IMG/VR virus record: IMGVR_UViG_3300042463_000051
Span: 1-23,859 of that record
Origin: a virus
Strand: one strand, 5' to 3'
DNA length: 23,859 bases
Shown here: positions 12,879-20,776 of the stretch, piece by piece
Layout: the number at the start of each line of letters is the position of its first letter
How positions within the stretch are numbered: the stretch's first letter is position 1
Translations under genes and position numbers: made by a program
Notes under the pieces: model-generated
What the model saw: only the letters and a program-made list of their open reading frames with translations
Database searches by the model: none
What the model was told of the DNA's origin: nothing

Positions 12879-14110
12879 TATTTGTCCCACGCTTTCTGTG
12901 CGGTGAAGTTTGCATGACTGAATTCAAGTCTATCAACCAACTTGACGGCATTACCTTTTAGTCGATCAACAGCAACAAAGCCTTCTGGATTCGTGACCTT
13001 AAATCCATCATCTGTACGTAAGAATGCACCAGTAACTTGACGCATCTGTTGTAACTTTTTGATAATGATATTCTTGGAATCAACGATCATATTCATGATA
13101 TCAAAAATCTTAACAAGCTCGGCAAAGTTGCTTCGATAGAATCGCATGATTTCATTCTTTTCAGCTTGACGCTTGAGTTTAGTGTCTTCTCTTTTAGCGG
13201 CAATAATCTCTTTGTTCAGCTTGTCTTCAATCCATTTCAACAGTCCTTTCGCATGTTCCGTTGTATCTTTGATGTGTTCACCGGAACGAACTTTCGTGTT
13301 GTTGTATGTTTTGATCTGAACATTGAATATCTCAGAGGTAGCAATACGATTCAGGGTCATGCTACTGGTTCTTTGGAACAGGGATCCTGCTTGAGATAAA
13401 ATAGCTGTGATTTCTTTAGTCTCTTTTTCGGTAAATGTGACTGTACCAGATGCGTCAACGAAATATGCATCACGGAACCAAACATCCTTAGTTGCTTTCA
13501 TTCTACCAATATCGATGTTGAATGAAGACTTCAAATCTGCGATTGTCTTTCCTGTGTATGCCGTATGAAACACAATACCCATTTGTGCTGTCAACATGGA
13601 CTTAGCTAGTGCAGAATCTTCAGGAACCGCATACACGATTGTGTTTGGTTGAAATGTCACATACTTGACACCATCAATCGTTGCTTTCTTGATATCACCT
13701 TTAGCAAACATCATGTCGCCTTGCAGAATGCCATCGATACCAATCTTAGGCAAGTATGCTAGTGCAACCTTCAGTTTCTTATTCAGGCCTTCACCTGGAT
13801 GATTTCTGTCAATATCTTCATCGGTGTAGTTCAGCTTTGCATCTTTGTTGAAGATGCCTTTTGTGGCTACAAAGAACTTACCATTCTCTGGATTAGTGCC
13901 AGCAAATACAGCAGGTGCACCGTCCCATTTTGTGGTAATGTTTACCTTGCCGTCTGAATTGCCAGCAAGCATGTCTCTGAGTGATCGCAAAAAGTTGATT
14001 GCATCTCTCGTACCAGCTACACCGCGATTTAGAACTTCTTCCTCGATATGCTCTAGGTGAACGTTCTTGCCTTCTTTTGAGGACTCTGTTAGGAATTCTT
14101 TGAATTTCAT
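12878..14110 (-). CDS. Ligase-type nucleotidyltransferase-like protein (410 aa)
   Basis: The ATG at 14110 overlaps the nuclease stop as TAATG, with AGGGTG about ten bases upstream. The leader MKFKEFLTES is the best match here to the T4 capsid-targeting sequence. TTKWDGAPAVF (K61) matches ligase motif I (KxDG), where the lysine becomes adenylated. ILQGDMMF fits the acidic motif III region, PEGFVAVD (E376) fits motif IV, and GNAVKLVDR fits motif V. A long helical insertion, roughly residues 240-355, separates motifs III and IV, which is unusual. The motifs suggest an RNA or DNA ligase-like covalent nucleotidyltransferase. It follows a nuclease-like gene, so end-processing followed by sealing is a natural guess. 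Activity is inferred. Confidence 0.7.
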   Translation of the reverse strand: MKFKEFLTESSKEGKNVHLEHIEEEVLNRGVAGTRDAINFLRSLRDMLAGNSDGKVNITTKWDGAPAVFAGTNPENGKFFVATKGIFNKDAKLNYTDEDIDRNHPGEGLNKKLKVALAYLPKIGIDGILQGDMMFAKGDIKKATIDGVKYVTFQPNTIVYAVPEDSALAKSMLTAQMGIVFHTAYTGKTIADLKSSFNIDIGRMKATKDVWFRDAYFVDASGTVTFTEKETKEITAILSQAGSLFQRTSSMTLNRIATSEIFNVQIKTYNNTKVRSGEHIKDTTEHAKGLLKWIEDKLNKEIIAAKREDTKLKRQAEKNEIMRFYRSNFAELVKIFDIMNMIVDSKNIIIKKLQQMRQVTGAFLRTDDGFKVTNPEGFVAVDRLKGNAVKLVDRLEFSHANFTAQKAWDK

Positions 14111-14859
14111 TACGTAAAACACCCTAAACTTAAATCTTTTTTGATAATTGTGACACTTTTGCCATCAACTGGAGCAATGTTGAATGGTGATTTTTTGCTT
14201 GATGGTATAGAAAATTGCATTTCAAAAGTGAACTGATAATTGCCGCTACCTTTATATTGAACCCTGGCTCTATAAGTTGCTTTTGCAGAAGTACCGAAGC
14301 GAGGAACGTCTTTCAGCTTTAAGGGATTTTTTGAGCCCATTAAGTAGAAACCGTGAGTGCCAACATTTACATAGTAAGTATCTTTTTTGTTGTAATAATC
14401 TTCAATTTCTTTTGCACTAATCTCACCACGAATATCTTGAAAAGTATCTCTATCCCTTTCATATCTCTTTTGAGGAGATAGTTTACCTGCAGTGGCTTCC
14501 CATAATGGATCTTTATCTCTCTTGAAAGGAATTTCTTTCCACTCAGCTTTAAGTCTTTTGAATAATCCAACTTCTTCAGCTAGATTCTTAATAAAGAACT
14601 TTTCAGCATCATCTTCACTGACATTGCCAAATTTCCAGGGACTTTTTTTATCTTTCGCATCATATTTCAAAACAAGGGAACCAGCGGACGCTGCCGTGAT
14701 TTTCAATTCACAACCAGCTTTGTCTTTCTTATGTTCAAGCATCAAATCTGGTTGATCATGTCCTGCTCCCGCTGGCTTAAAACTTTTAGGCACAAGACCC
14801 ATAGGTTTCAAGACATTAGCGGCATTTATTTCGTATTGGAAGCCTTGTTGAGCGGCCAT
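14110..14859 (-). CDS. PD-(D/E)XK nuclease-like protein (249 aa)
   Basis: I chose ATG 14859 because TGGAG (14866-14870) lies six bases upstream; the earlier ATG at 14871 would leave the late promoter almost no leader. HDQPDLMLEHK followed by CELK (D38, E51, K53) is the PD-(D/E)XK catalytic pattern of restriction-type and resolvase-type nucleases. The N-terminus (FQYEINAANVL) fits the helix before the core. The C-terminal 100 residues are beta-rich (YVNVGTHGFYLMG, YRARVQYKGSGNYQF) and may bind nucleic acid. This is the first gene after the late promoter motif and is coupled to the ligase-like gene. It could be a repair, recombination or anti-host nuclease. The family assignment is moderate. 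Confidence 0.65.
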   Translation of the reverse strand: MAAQQGFQYEINAANVLKPMGLVPKSFKPAGAGHDQPDLMLEHKKDKAGCELKITAASAGSLVLKYDAKDKKSPWKFGNVSEDDAEKFFIKNLAEEVGLFKRLKAEWKEIPFKRDKDPLWEATAGKLSPQKRYERDRDTFQDIRGEISAKEIEDYYNKKDTYYVNVGTHGFYLMGSKNPLKLKDVPRFGTSAKATYRARVQYKGSGNYQFTFEMQFSIPSSKKSPFNIAPVDGKSVTIIKKDLSLGCFT

Positions 14860-14879
14860 AAAAATCTCCATTTATTGGA

Positions 14880-14887
14880 TATTTATA
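14880..14887 (-). promoter_or_regulatory. T4-type late promoter (TATAAATA)
   Basis: The minus strand holds a perfect TATAAATA, the T4 late promoter core recognised by the gp55 sigma factor with the gp45 clamp as activator. It overlaps the TAA stop of gp41. Transcription would begin around 14873, giving a leader of about 15 bases that includes the TGGAG ribosome site of the nuclease gene. I found no second perfect copy on the minus strand in this window. Confidence 0.65.
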
Positions 14888-16280
14888 CACGAACACCTTC
14901 GAACTTTGAGTTGAATTTACGCTCACGATTACCAAAGGTATTGATAGGCTTGTCATCAACTTGACCAGAATCTATGATGTTCTGTGCAATATCCTCAACA
15001 TCATACAGCCTCATCTTGGATTTGTCAACACCAATCACGAATTTCTTATTCTCGTTAGGATCACTGTATCGATTCTTGAGTTGTTTCACCATGATTTGAT
15101 TCAGTTGGTGCAATTCTTCTGTACTGATCAATGCGAACATAAAGTCAGCAGTTGCAGGCAAACCAAATGATTCTGAGGTATCTTCAAGGCCAACGTCTGA
15201 GTTGCTGAAACCACTTCGTGTTGTCTGTGTTGCAGAAACGATAGGCACGTTGAATTCAACTGCAAGGCCGCGCAACTCTTCAGCAATAGCTTTGATGTAT
15301 GTGTATGAGTTTACACTTGCACCCATCTTCATTCTAGAGGAACAGCAGATGTTCAGATAGTCGATAAAGATGATCTTTGGTCGAAAGTTCTTTTTCAGGT
15401 GCAATTCGTTCAACAGTGAACGGAAGTGCATTGATCCAGCAGCCGCAGTTGGATACTCTTTGATGACTAACTTACCTTGTGCTTTGTTCTGAACAGCTTT
15501 GAATCTGCGAACATATTCATCTTTACTGATAACGTGGAGATCATTGATTGCAATATTCAACAGATTCGCATCGATTCGTTCTGCAATCTTTTCCTCAGAC
15601 ATTTCCATGGTGATGTACAACACATCGGTGCCAGCCGAGATACAACCAGCAGCAACGTGACACATGAACAAACTCTTACCAACACCGGTACCAGCAAGTG
15701 CAATATTCAGTGTCTTGTTAGGCAAACCACCCTTGGTGATTTTGTTGAAGTAATCCAGATCAAACGGAACACGTTCTTCTTTCCTGTGATAGAATTCAAA
15801 ACGACTTTCATAATCACTGATGTAGTCATGACCAACGTTCTGGTCAAATGATACACCCAATGCATCAGCAAGAATCTTGGGAATCTCACCTTTGCCTTTG
15901 GTGCTTTTCTTATCATCAAGAATCGTTACAGATTCCATGATAGCATTGTAGATTGCTTTGTCCTGACAAAACTTTTCTGTCTGGTCAGTCAACCAATCAA
16001 TGTTGGTTTCTTCATTACGTTGCTCATGAATTTCATTCAGTAACTCAATGGCGCCACGAACCTGCTCTTCGGTATGATTCTTACCCTCAGTGAGATTAAT
16101 AATCAATGCTTCATGTGTCGGCAAATTCTTGTATTTGTCCAGAAACTCACGAACTTCATTGAATACAAGTTTCTCTACGTTATCAGAGAAGTATTCCTCT
16201 TGAATGAAAGGTATTGTTTTTCTGGTAAAGTCTTCATTATAAATCAGACTCTTCAGAATAGATTTTTCTAGGCGATTCAA
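14883..16280 (-). CDS. 41: Replicative DNA helicase, gp41-type DnaB family (465 aa)
   Basis: The enzyme is a hexameric 5'-3' helicase that unwinds the fork and works with primase. Residues 1-110 form the helical N-terminal domain (KSILKSLIYNEDF). Walker A is AGTGVGKS at 196-203, with ITMEMSEEKIAERI near 223-236, Walker B IIFIDYLN at 303-310, SATQTTR as motif H3-like, and an arginine/lysine finger region around QLKNRYSDPNENKKF. Length is close to T4 gp41 (475). The start is TTG at 16280, with GGAA about eight bases upstream. No ATG or GTG falls before the conserved N-terminal helix, so the unusual start seems real. The gene overlaps the 122-residue gene by 44 bases. Confidence 0.95.
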   Translation of the reverse strand: MNRLEKSILKSLIYNEDFTRKTIPFIQEEYFSDNVEKLVFNEVREFLDKYKNLPTHEALIINLTEGKNHTEEQVRGAIELLNEIHEQRNEETNIDWLTDQTEKFCQDKAIYNAIMESVTILDDKKSTKGKGEIPKILADALGVSFDQNVGHDYISDYESRFEFYHRKEERVPFDLDYFNKITKGGLPNKTLNIALAGTGVGKSLFMCHVAAGCISAGTDVLYITMEMSEEKIAERIDANLLNIAINDLHVISKDEYVRRFKAVQNKAQGKLVIKEYPTAAAGSMHFRSLLNELHLKKNFRPKIIFIDYLNICCSSRMKMGASVNSYTYIKAIAEELRGLAVEFNVPIVSATQTTRSGFSNSDVGLEDTSESFGLPATADFMFALISTEELHQLNQIMVKQLKNRYSDPNENKKFVIGVDKSKMRLYDVEDIAQNIIDSGQVDDKPINTFGNRERKFNSKFEGVRV

Positions 16281-16605
16281 TTTGTGTTTCCGTTAAAATA
16301 ATTTGAGAGAGGATGTCACCTATCATTGTAACAAATTCCTCACTATTTTCTAAGTCTTTTTTGTTGTGATTACCAGGTTTGACAACTTGATAACCAAACT
16401 TGAGTCTTGCGCCCATGCCAACTTCTTCTATGCTGGCATTAGTATAATAATAAATGACACCCTCATACTCTGGTCGGAGTATGAGGATACCAGTCAAATC
16501 ACTATCTTCAAAGTCGTGGAAGGAAAAGTCCTTCCCGACCTCAATTGACTTCGGCGCTCTCCAGAACAGGAGTTTCTGCCAAAAGGCTTCCGTAAGCAAT
16601 CCCAT
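16237..16605 (-). CDS. Conserved hypothetical protein between uvsX and gp41 (122 aa)
   Basis: The start at 16605 has AAAGG six bases upstream (AAAGGTAAATATG). The gene overlaps uvsX by 65 bases and gp41 by 44 bases, so both ends are dual-coding. The protein begins with an amphipathic helix (LTEAFWQKLLFWR). A compact alpha/beta segment follows with ILILRPEYEGVIYYYTNA, then ARLKFGYQVV and EEFVTMIGDILSQII. T4 places gene 40, of similar size, at this same position between uvsX and 41, but I see no sequence evidence of homology. A perfect hairpin lies within the gene at 16461-16486. The function is unknown. Confidence 0.75.
   Translation of the reverse strand: MGLLTEAFWQKLLFWRAPKSIEVGKDFSFHDFEDSDLTGILILRPEYEGVIYYYTNASIEEVGMGARLKFGYQVVKPGNHNKKDLENSEEFVTMIGDILSQIILTETQIESPRKIYSEESDL
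16461..16486. repeat. Perfect 10-bp inverted repeat within the 122-aa gene
   Basis: The arms CCTCATACTC (16461-16470) and GAGTATGAGG (16477-16486) are exact complements around a six-base loop. In the minus-strand RNA the stem can extend a few pairs further with G-U wobbles. It encodes part of LRPEYEGV. No U-run follows, so it is not a standard terminator. Confidence 0.8.
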
Positions 16606-17596
16606 ATTTACCTTTCACATAATCTTTGAATTTAGCATCAGCTAACAGTGGTTCCCAATACTCTGCATTATCCGTGTCTGCCAAACGCTTTTTATCACCT
16701 AATTCACCAGTCTCTTGGTCAACCTTTGCATACCATCCATTGCTTGGCTTCTGCACAAAGTTACCTTCAAGTGCAATATCCATCAAGCCTGAATATTTCT
16801 GAATACCACCCTCAAAAGTGACTAAGAAAGGAAATTTAGATTTTTCACGGACGAATCTAGACTTTTCAATGTTGATAGTAAAATTATATCCTACCAAATC
16901 TGATCCTTCTTTCTCTTGCGCTTTACCGATAATGAATACCTGATTAGCGGAATACATTCCACCAGTGCCACCACTCATAACAGATTTGGAATACAATTCC
17001 ATAGTTTGGTATGTGTGATTTACAGCAATACAAGGAATGTCTTTAGTTGTCAGATGCGGAGTAACAATTCTCCATAATGATTTCATCACACGGGCCCGAG
17101 TCATGTCAGCCACTGATTTACCATCAAGAGCATCTTCAACCTCTTTTTTGGATGCCAGGTTACCAACAGAATCTATAAAGATAACAACTTTATCGCCCCG
17201 CTCAAGTGCTTCAAGTCGCTTTGATAAATCAAACTTCAGGTGTTCAAGGTGTTCAATTGGTATATGTAACACCCGTTCAGTGTCTATACCATTGGTTTTG
17301 ATATATTCTGGTGTGATTCCGAACTCAGAATCATAAAATAAACATATAGAATCCTTGTGATGATCCATATATGCTTTTACCATCACTAATCCCAAAAGCG
17401 ACTTGAAGTGACGAGATGGACCAGCTAAAAAAGTTAGACCAGAACTTAGACCACCGTCAACTTCAGAAGATAGTGCGATGTTGATAATGGGAACACTTGT
17501 TGCGACACATTCTTTTTTATTGAAAAAAGAAGACTCACTTAGCAGTTCCGTATTTTTCAACGAATTGATTTTTTTCATTTTCTCAAGCAAACTCAT
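16541..17596 (-). CDS. uvsX: UvsX/RecA-like recombinase (351 aa)
   Basis: The protein forms filaments on single-stranded DNA and drives strand exchange for repair and recombination-dependent replication. Walker A is AGPSRHFKS at 58-66, the T4-like GPSxxFKS form. ICLFYDSEFGI and VVIFIDSVGNLASK (Walker B, D142) follow. CIAVNHTYQTMELYS and GGTGGMYSANQVFIIGK correspond to the L1/L2 DNA-binding region. The length is near T4 UvsX (391) but shorter at the C-terminus. CGGAG lies about seven bases before the ATG. An 82-base gap with a small hairpin precedes the gene, and its end overlaps the next gene by 65 bases. Confidence 0.95.
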   Translation of the reverse strand: MSLLEKMKKINSLKNTELLSESSFFNKKECVATSVPIINIALSSEVDGGLSSGLTFLAGPSRHFKSLLGLVMVKAYMDHHKDSICLFYDSEFGITPEYIKTNGIDTERVLHIPIEHLEHLKFDLSKRLEALERGDKVVIFIDSVGNLASKKEVEDALDGKSVADMTRARVMKSLWRIVTPHLTTKDIPCIAVNHTYQTMELYSKSVMSGGTGGMYSANQVFIIGKAQEKEGSDLVGYNFTINIEKSRFVREKSKFPFLVTFEGGIQKYSGLMDIALEGNFVQKPSNGWYAKVDQETGELGDKKRLADTDNAEYWEPLLADAKFKDYVKGKYGIAYGSLLAETPVLESAEVN

Positions 17597-17636
17597 ATTT
17601 ACTCCGTTTCGTTTGTTATATTGTTGATTATTTTAT

Positions 17637-17655
17637 AGAGGGAAACTATCCCTCT
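17637..17655. repeat. Small hairpin in the 82-base gp43-uvsX gap
   Basis: AGAGGG (17637-17642) and CCCTCT (17650-17655) form a 6-bp stem with a 7-base loop. On the minus strand it is followed by ATAAAATAATC rather than a T-run, so it is not a convincing intrinsic terminator. It may shape the uvsX leader RNA. The rest of the 17597-17678 gap is A/T-rich. Confidence 0.5.
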
Positions 17656-17661
17656 TATCAT

Positions 17662-17669
17662 TATTTATT
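17662..17669 (-). promoter_or_regulatory. Weak late-type promoter motif (AATAAATA) before uvsX
   Basis: The minus strand reads AATAAATA, one base from the T4 late core, 66 bases before the uvsX ATG. A nearby CTGACA has no well-spaced -10 partner. UvsX is an early/middle gene in T4, so late use would be unexpected, and A/T-rich sequence could produce this motif by chance. Confidence 0.25.
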
Positions 17670-17678
17670 GTCAGCACA

Positions 17679-20228
17679 TCAGCCAAAGAAGCTCTCAAGT
17701 GAATTTGTTTTCTCTGGCTTCCAATCAATGCAATCAAGAATGATTTTAATTGGATCCAAATATGCTTTCTGGAATTGTACATCATAATCTACGTAGTTGT
17801 CAAGTCTAAACTCAGTAGGCAGTCTAGATGGATAAGAGATTACCGTATCGTTGATTGGGTTCGGCTGACGTAGATATGTAAATTTCAGCTTTTCACCTTC
17901 TTGAATTACCTGATACTTTTTGGTCAGATCATGCTTTTTCAAAAGGTAATTGTAGAGTAGCGCACCCTTGACATGAATTGGTGTACCCTTAGTATATATC
18001 TGGCTACTGTCTGAGTATGTGTTTAGACCATTCACAGAACGAGGAAATGATATCTCTTCAGGCGGTAATTGACCAAACTCATTTCGGAATTCCTCAATGA
18101 ATTTCTGCACAGTATCTTCATCAGTGGTAACAATCAACTTGATCGTTTGCTTCATCTTTTCACGGATAGCTGATGGAGTTGATGACTTGACCATTTCCAA
18201 ACCCATAACTTTCATATGTGGTTCAGCATACTGGACACCTTCGTTGTTGTACACGTTCAGAATATATCGCTTCTTAGCAGTCCAGATACCTTTATCAGAC
18301 AAGCCTTCACGCTTCATTTGCATCTTCTGTGCAAATGCTTTTACATACGTAGCAAGGTCAAGATAAGACTTATCAATAAACGGTTGAATTTTATCTTCAC
18401 ATACACGGTCCATGAATTCGATGACTTTTGCTGGAGGTAGCGATAGTTTATCTGGCGCACCATACACCTTTGTAACAAGCTCATTAAGCCTGAGATATAT
18501 CGAGTCCGTATCCGATGCAATAACATAATCAGTTCCATTCGTTTTCAGTAGGCTATTCATGTAGCCATTGAGTTTATTTTCAATCCAGCGAATCGACAAC
18601 TGACCAGCAAGAGTAACGGCTAACGCAATTCTCAAGTCATAAAAACGGAAGTACTGTGAACCCATAGCACCATATGCAGAGTTCAATGAAACTTTCTTAG
18701 CAAGTTGCAGATTATTATATCTAGCAATTTTATTTTCCAATTCTGTGCGTTTAACAGGATCTTTTTCATTCTCGTATTCCTGTTGCGCACCCAACATCAT
18801 CTTCTTGAATTTCTTACGATCATTGTACATGTCCTCAAGCATCTTAGGCACAAAGCCTTGGATATCTGTGCGAAAGAATTGTGCATTCGGCGTCAATGTA
18901 GCATTATCAAGATCAGCGAAATCAATCTCCTGATTCAACAGGCGTTCAACGTCAACACTGGAAGATAAAATCTTGCGCATAGCAGGAGTATAATCTTTTG
19001 GATCAATCAGAGTTTCTGGCGAGATGTTGTATTGCATCATCAAATGCGGGTACAGCGAATTCAAGTCAAAAGATGCGACCCACTTATGTAGGCCAATCTG
19101 TGGTTCTTTGACATATGCACCCTCAAAAGCACCATCTTTCTTAGTGCTACCTTTAGGAGGAACAATGATATTGCGTTCCAGTAGATAGTTGTGCATGATT
19201 GCATCCCACATGCGAGTCTGTGTGAATACATCTTCAAAATTAGACTTGGTATCAAACGCAAGAGTCAGCGACAACTCCAGCAACTTCAACTTGTCTTCAA
19301 GCTCTTCAATCAGCAAAACGTCAACGATGTTGTATTCAATGAACTTTTGATAGTTCATCTTATACAGTTGGTGCAGACTGTCAAATTCATCATATGACAG
19401 CTTGCTCTTACCCAACTCAACGTTGGCGATGTTGTCTAGACGATATGACTCTTGTGACTTACCGCCTGGCGCAAACCATTTGTACAATTCAATGTAGTCC
19501 AGCGATGCAACACCTTTGATTTCATACGCGGTCATATCACGACCATTCACAACAGCCTTACGCTCATGAATCATGTTCCATGGTGAAAGGCGCTTGGTTT
19601 GCTCTTCACCAAGAATCTTCATGAATCGGTTGTACAGATATGGAATATCAAAGAACTTGGTGTTCCAACCAGTTATGATATCTGGGCAGTCATGAAACCA
19701 ATCTTCAACGAATCTCTTACACAAATCATATTCATCACGACACTTTAGATATGTGACGTTATCATTATAGTTGTTGAAATTACCGCAACCATACACTTTC
19801 ATGTGCCCACCGATTCGCTTCACTGCGATAGCAGTGATAGGCTCATTGGCTTTATATGGATCAGGAAAACCATTCTCTGAGCCAACTTCAATATCGATGA
19901 TATCAATAGCAATGTTTTCTTGCTTCCAATCGACCATACCCTTATGTTCGTCCGCAATAAATGCGTACTCATACTTGGTCATGCCAAAAATCTTGAAGTT
20001 CTGAACACCGTCATACTTTTCGATGAAATCTCGGCACTCACGAATGGACCCAGGCTTGATTTCATCAAGGTACTCACCTTGAAGATTCTTCCATTGTGTT
20101 TGTTTATTGGTAGTCAAAAACAGTGACGGCGAGTAAGCAATTTTCATCTTTACTCGCCGCCCGTTTTCTACACCACGATAAAGAATATTGTTGCCAATAC
20201 TGATTACGTTTGTGTAAAAGTTGCTCAT
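17679..20228 (-). CDS. 43: Family B DNA polymerase, gp43-type (849 aa)
   Basis: This is the replicative polymerase with 3'-5' proofreading. Exonuclease motifs are DIEV (D112, E114), ITGWNTKFFDIPYLYNR at 185-201, and YNIVD near 299-303. Polymerase motifs are A SFDLNSLYPHLM (D388), B KKVSLNSAYGAMGS (K511, N517), and C ASDTDSIYL (D573, D575). The KKRY motif WTAKKRYIL comes later. The C-terminus ends SLESFFG, like the T4 gp43 tail that docks on the sliding clamp gp45. Length is close to T4 (898). The ATG at 20228 follows directly after the TAA of the upstream gene. It appears complete, without an intein or the split seen in some T4-like polymerases. Confidence 0.97.
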   Translation of the reverse strand: MSNFYTNVISIGNNILYRGVENGRRVKMKIAYSPSLFLTTNKQTQWKNLQGEYLDEIKPGSIRECRDFIEKYDGVQNFKIFGMTKYEYAFIADEHKGMVDWKQENIAIDIIDIEVGSENGFPDPYKANEPITAIAVKRIGGHMKVYGCGNFNNYNDNVTYLKCRDEYDLCKRFVEDWFHDCPDIITGWNTKFFDIPYLYNRFMKILGEEQTKRLSPWNMIHERKAVVNGRDMTAYEIKGVASLDYIELYKWFAPGGKSQESYRLDNIANVELGKSKLSYDEFDSLHQLYKMNYQKFIEYNIVDVLLIEELEDKLKLLELSLTLAFDTKSNFEDVFTQTRMWDAIMHNYLLERNIIVPPKGSTKKDGAFEGAYVKEPQIGLHKWVASFDLNSLYPHLMMQYNISPETLIDPKDYTPAMRKILSSSVDVERLLNQEIDFADLDNATLTPNAQFFRTDIQGFVPKMLEDMYNDRKKFKKMMLGAQQEYENEKDPVKRTELENKIARYNNLQLAKKVSLNSAYGAMGSQYFRFYDLRIALAVTLAGQLSIRWIENKLNGYMNSLLKTNGTDYVIASDTDSIYLRLNELVTKVYGAPDKLSLPPAKVIEFMDRVCEDKIQPFIDKSYLDLATYVKAFAQKMQMKREGLSDKGIWTAKKRYILNVYNNEGVQYAEPHMKVMGLEMVKSSTPSAIREKMKQTIKLIVTTDEDTVQKFIEEFRNEFGQLPPEEISFPRSVNGLNTYSDSSQIYTKGTPIHVKGALLYNYLLKKHDLTKKYQVIQEGEKLKFTYLRQPNPINDTVISYPSRLPTEFRLDNYVDYDVQFQKAYLDPIKIILDCIDWKPEKTNSLESFFG

Positions 20229-20531
20229 TTAATATTTTGGAATTGTTGATGCAATCTGGATGCCTGATCCGAACATTGTATTATACTGATTTTCTAGCTC
20301 ACGCACAGGTGAATTGATGGTAAGAATGTCACTGCGATAGATTGTGATGCCAGTTTCAAACTCTTGTGCATATTCTAGGTATGGAATAAATCCAAGCATT
20401 GGACCATCTTTGGTTACTTGAGTTGCGACTTGGACAGGCTTCTTGATAACAATCAAGTCGCCAGCATACTCTTGCTCAACATCACCAAGAACCGTCTGAT
20501 TGGTTTTGAAGGTAACAAGTTTCAATGTCAT
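20229..20531 (-). CDS. Small conserved phage protein upstream of gp43, possibly Sm-like (100 aa)
   Basis: The ATG at 20531 overlaps the upstream stop as ATGA. The N-terminal 40 residues (LKLVTFKTNQTVLGDVEQEY, then LIVIKKPVQVATQV) alternate strand and turn as in Sm/LSm-like barrels. The rest, GPMLGFIPYLEYAQEF and ITIYRSDILTI, also looks beta-rich, and a short polar tail follows. I have an impression that similar proteins sit near DNA polymerase in marine T4-like phages, but cannot confirm it. The gene runs straight into gp43 (TAAATG), so it is probably co-translated with the polymerase. An RNA-binding regulator is possible but unproven. Confidence 0.7.
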   Translation of the reverse strand: MTLKLVTFKTNQTVLGDVEQEYAGDLIVIKKPVQVATQVTKDGPMLGFIPYLEYAQEFETGITIYRSDILTINSPVRELENQYNTMFGSGIQIASTIPKY

Positions 20532-20776
20532 CGTGCTGGCTCCAGCAACTTGTTGACATTAGCTTCACCGAAAAATGTTTTCAGTGTTACCCACTTCTTG
20601 GGAAACAACATTTCACGACCGCGGAAGTCATTGATGTTCAATGTTGGATCATTGACCAGACCAACAAGCTCGACCATGTTGTCAAACTCACGCAGAAACA
20701 AGTCATACTTGTATGCTTGCAGATTATTTGCTACAGCCAATTTATAGGCTAGCTTCGATGTATCGATATTATTCAA
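20528..20776 (-). CDS. Small hypothetical phage protein (82 aa, start uncertain)
   Basis: There is no ATG in a sensible place. I favour TTG at 20776 (NNIDTSKLAYKL), which overlaps the end of the MazG-like gene by eight bases and has GGAG eleven bases upstream. A TTG at 20827 would give 99 residues but a 59-base overlap. The body contains LAYKLAVANNLQAYKYDLFL and FRGREMLFPKKWVTLKTFFG, suggesting a compact helical protein with an aromatic/basic C-terminal part. I do not recognise the family. Its position among nucleotide-metabolism and replication genes suggests an early function. Confidence 0.6.
   Translation of the reverse strand: MNNIDTSKLAYKLAVANNLQAYKYDLFLREFDNMVELVGLVNDPTLNINDFRGREMLFPKKWVTLKTFFGEANVNKLLEPAR

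Noticed and set aside
16237-16605. Naming the 122-aa gene as T4 gp40
   Set aside because: Only position and size agree. I could not see convincing sequence similarity, so no symbol was given.
17637-17655. Hairpin in the gp43-uvsX gap as an intrinsic terminator
   Set aside because: The stem is only six pairs, and no T-run follows in the minus direction. Kept only as a small repeat.
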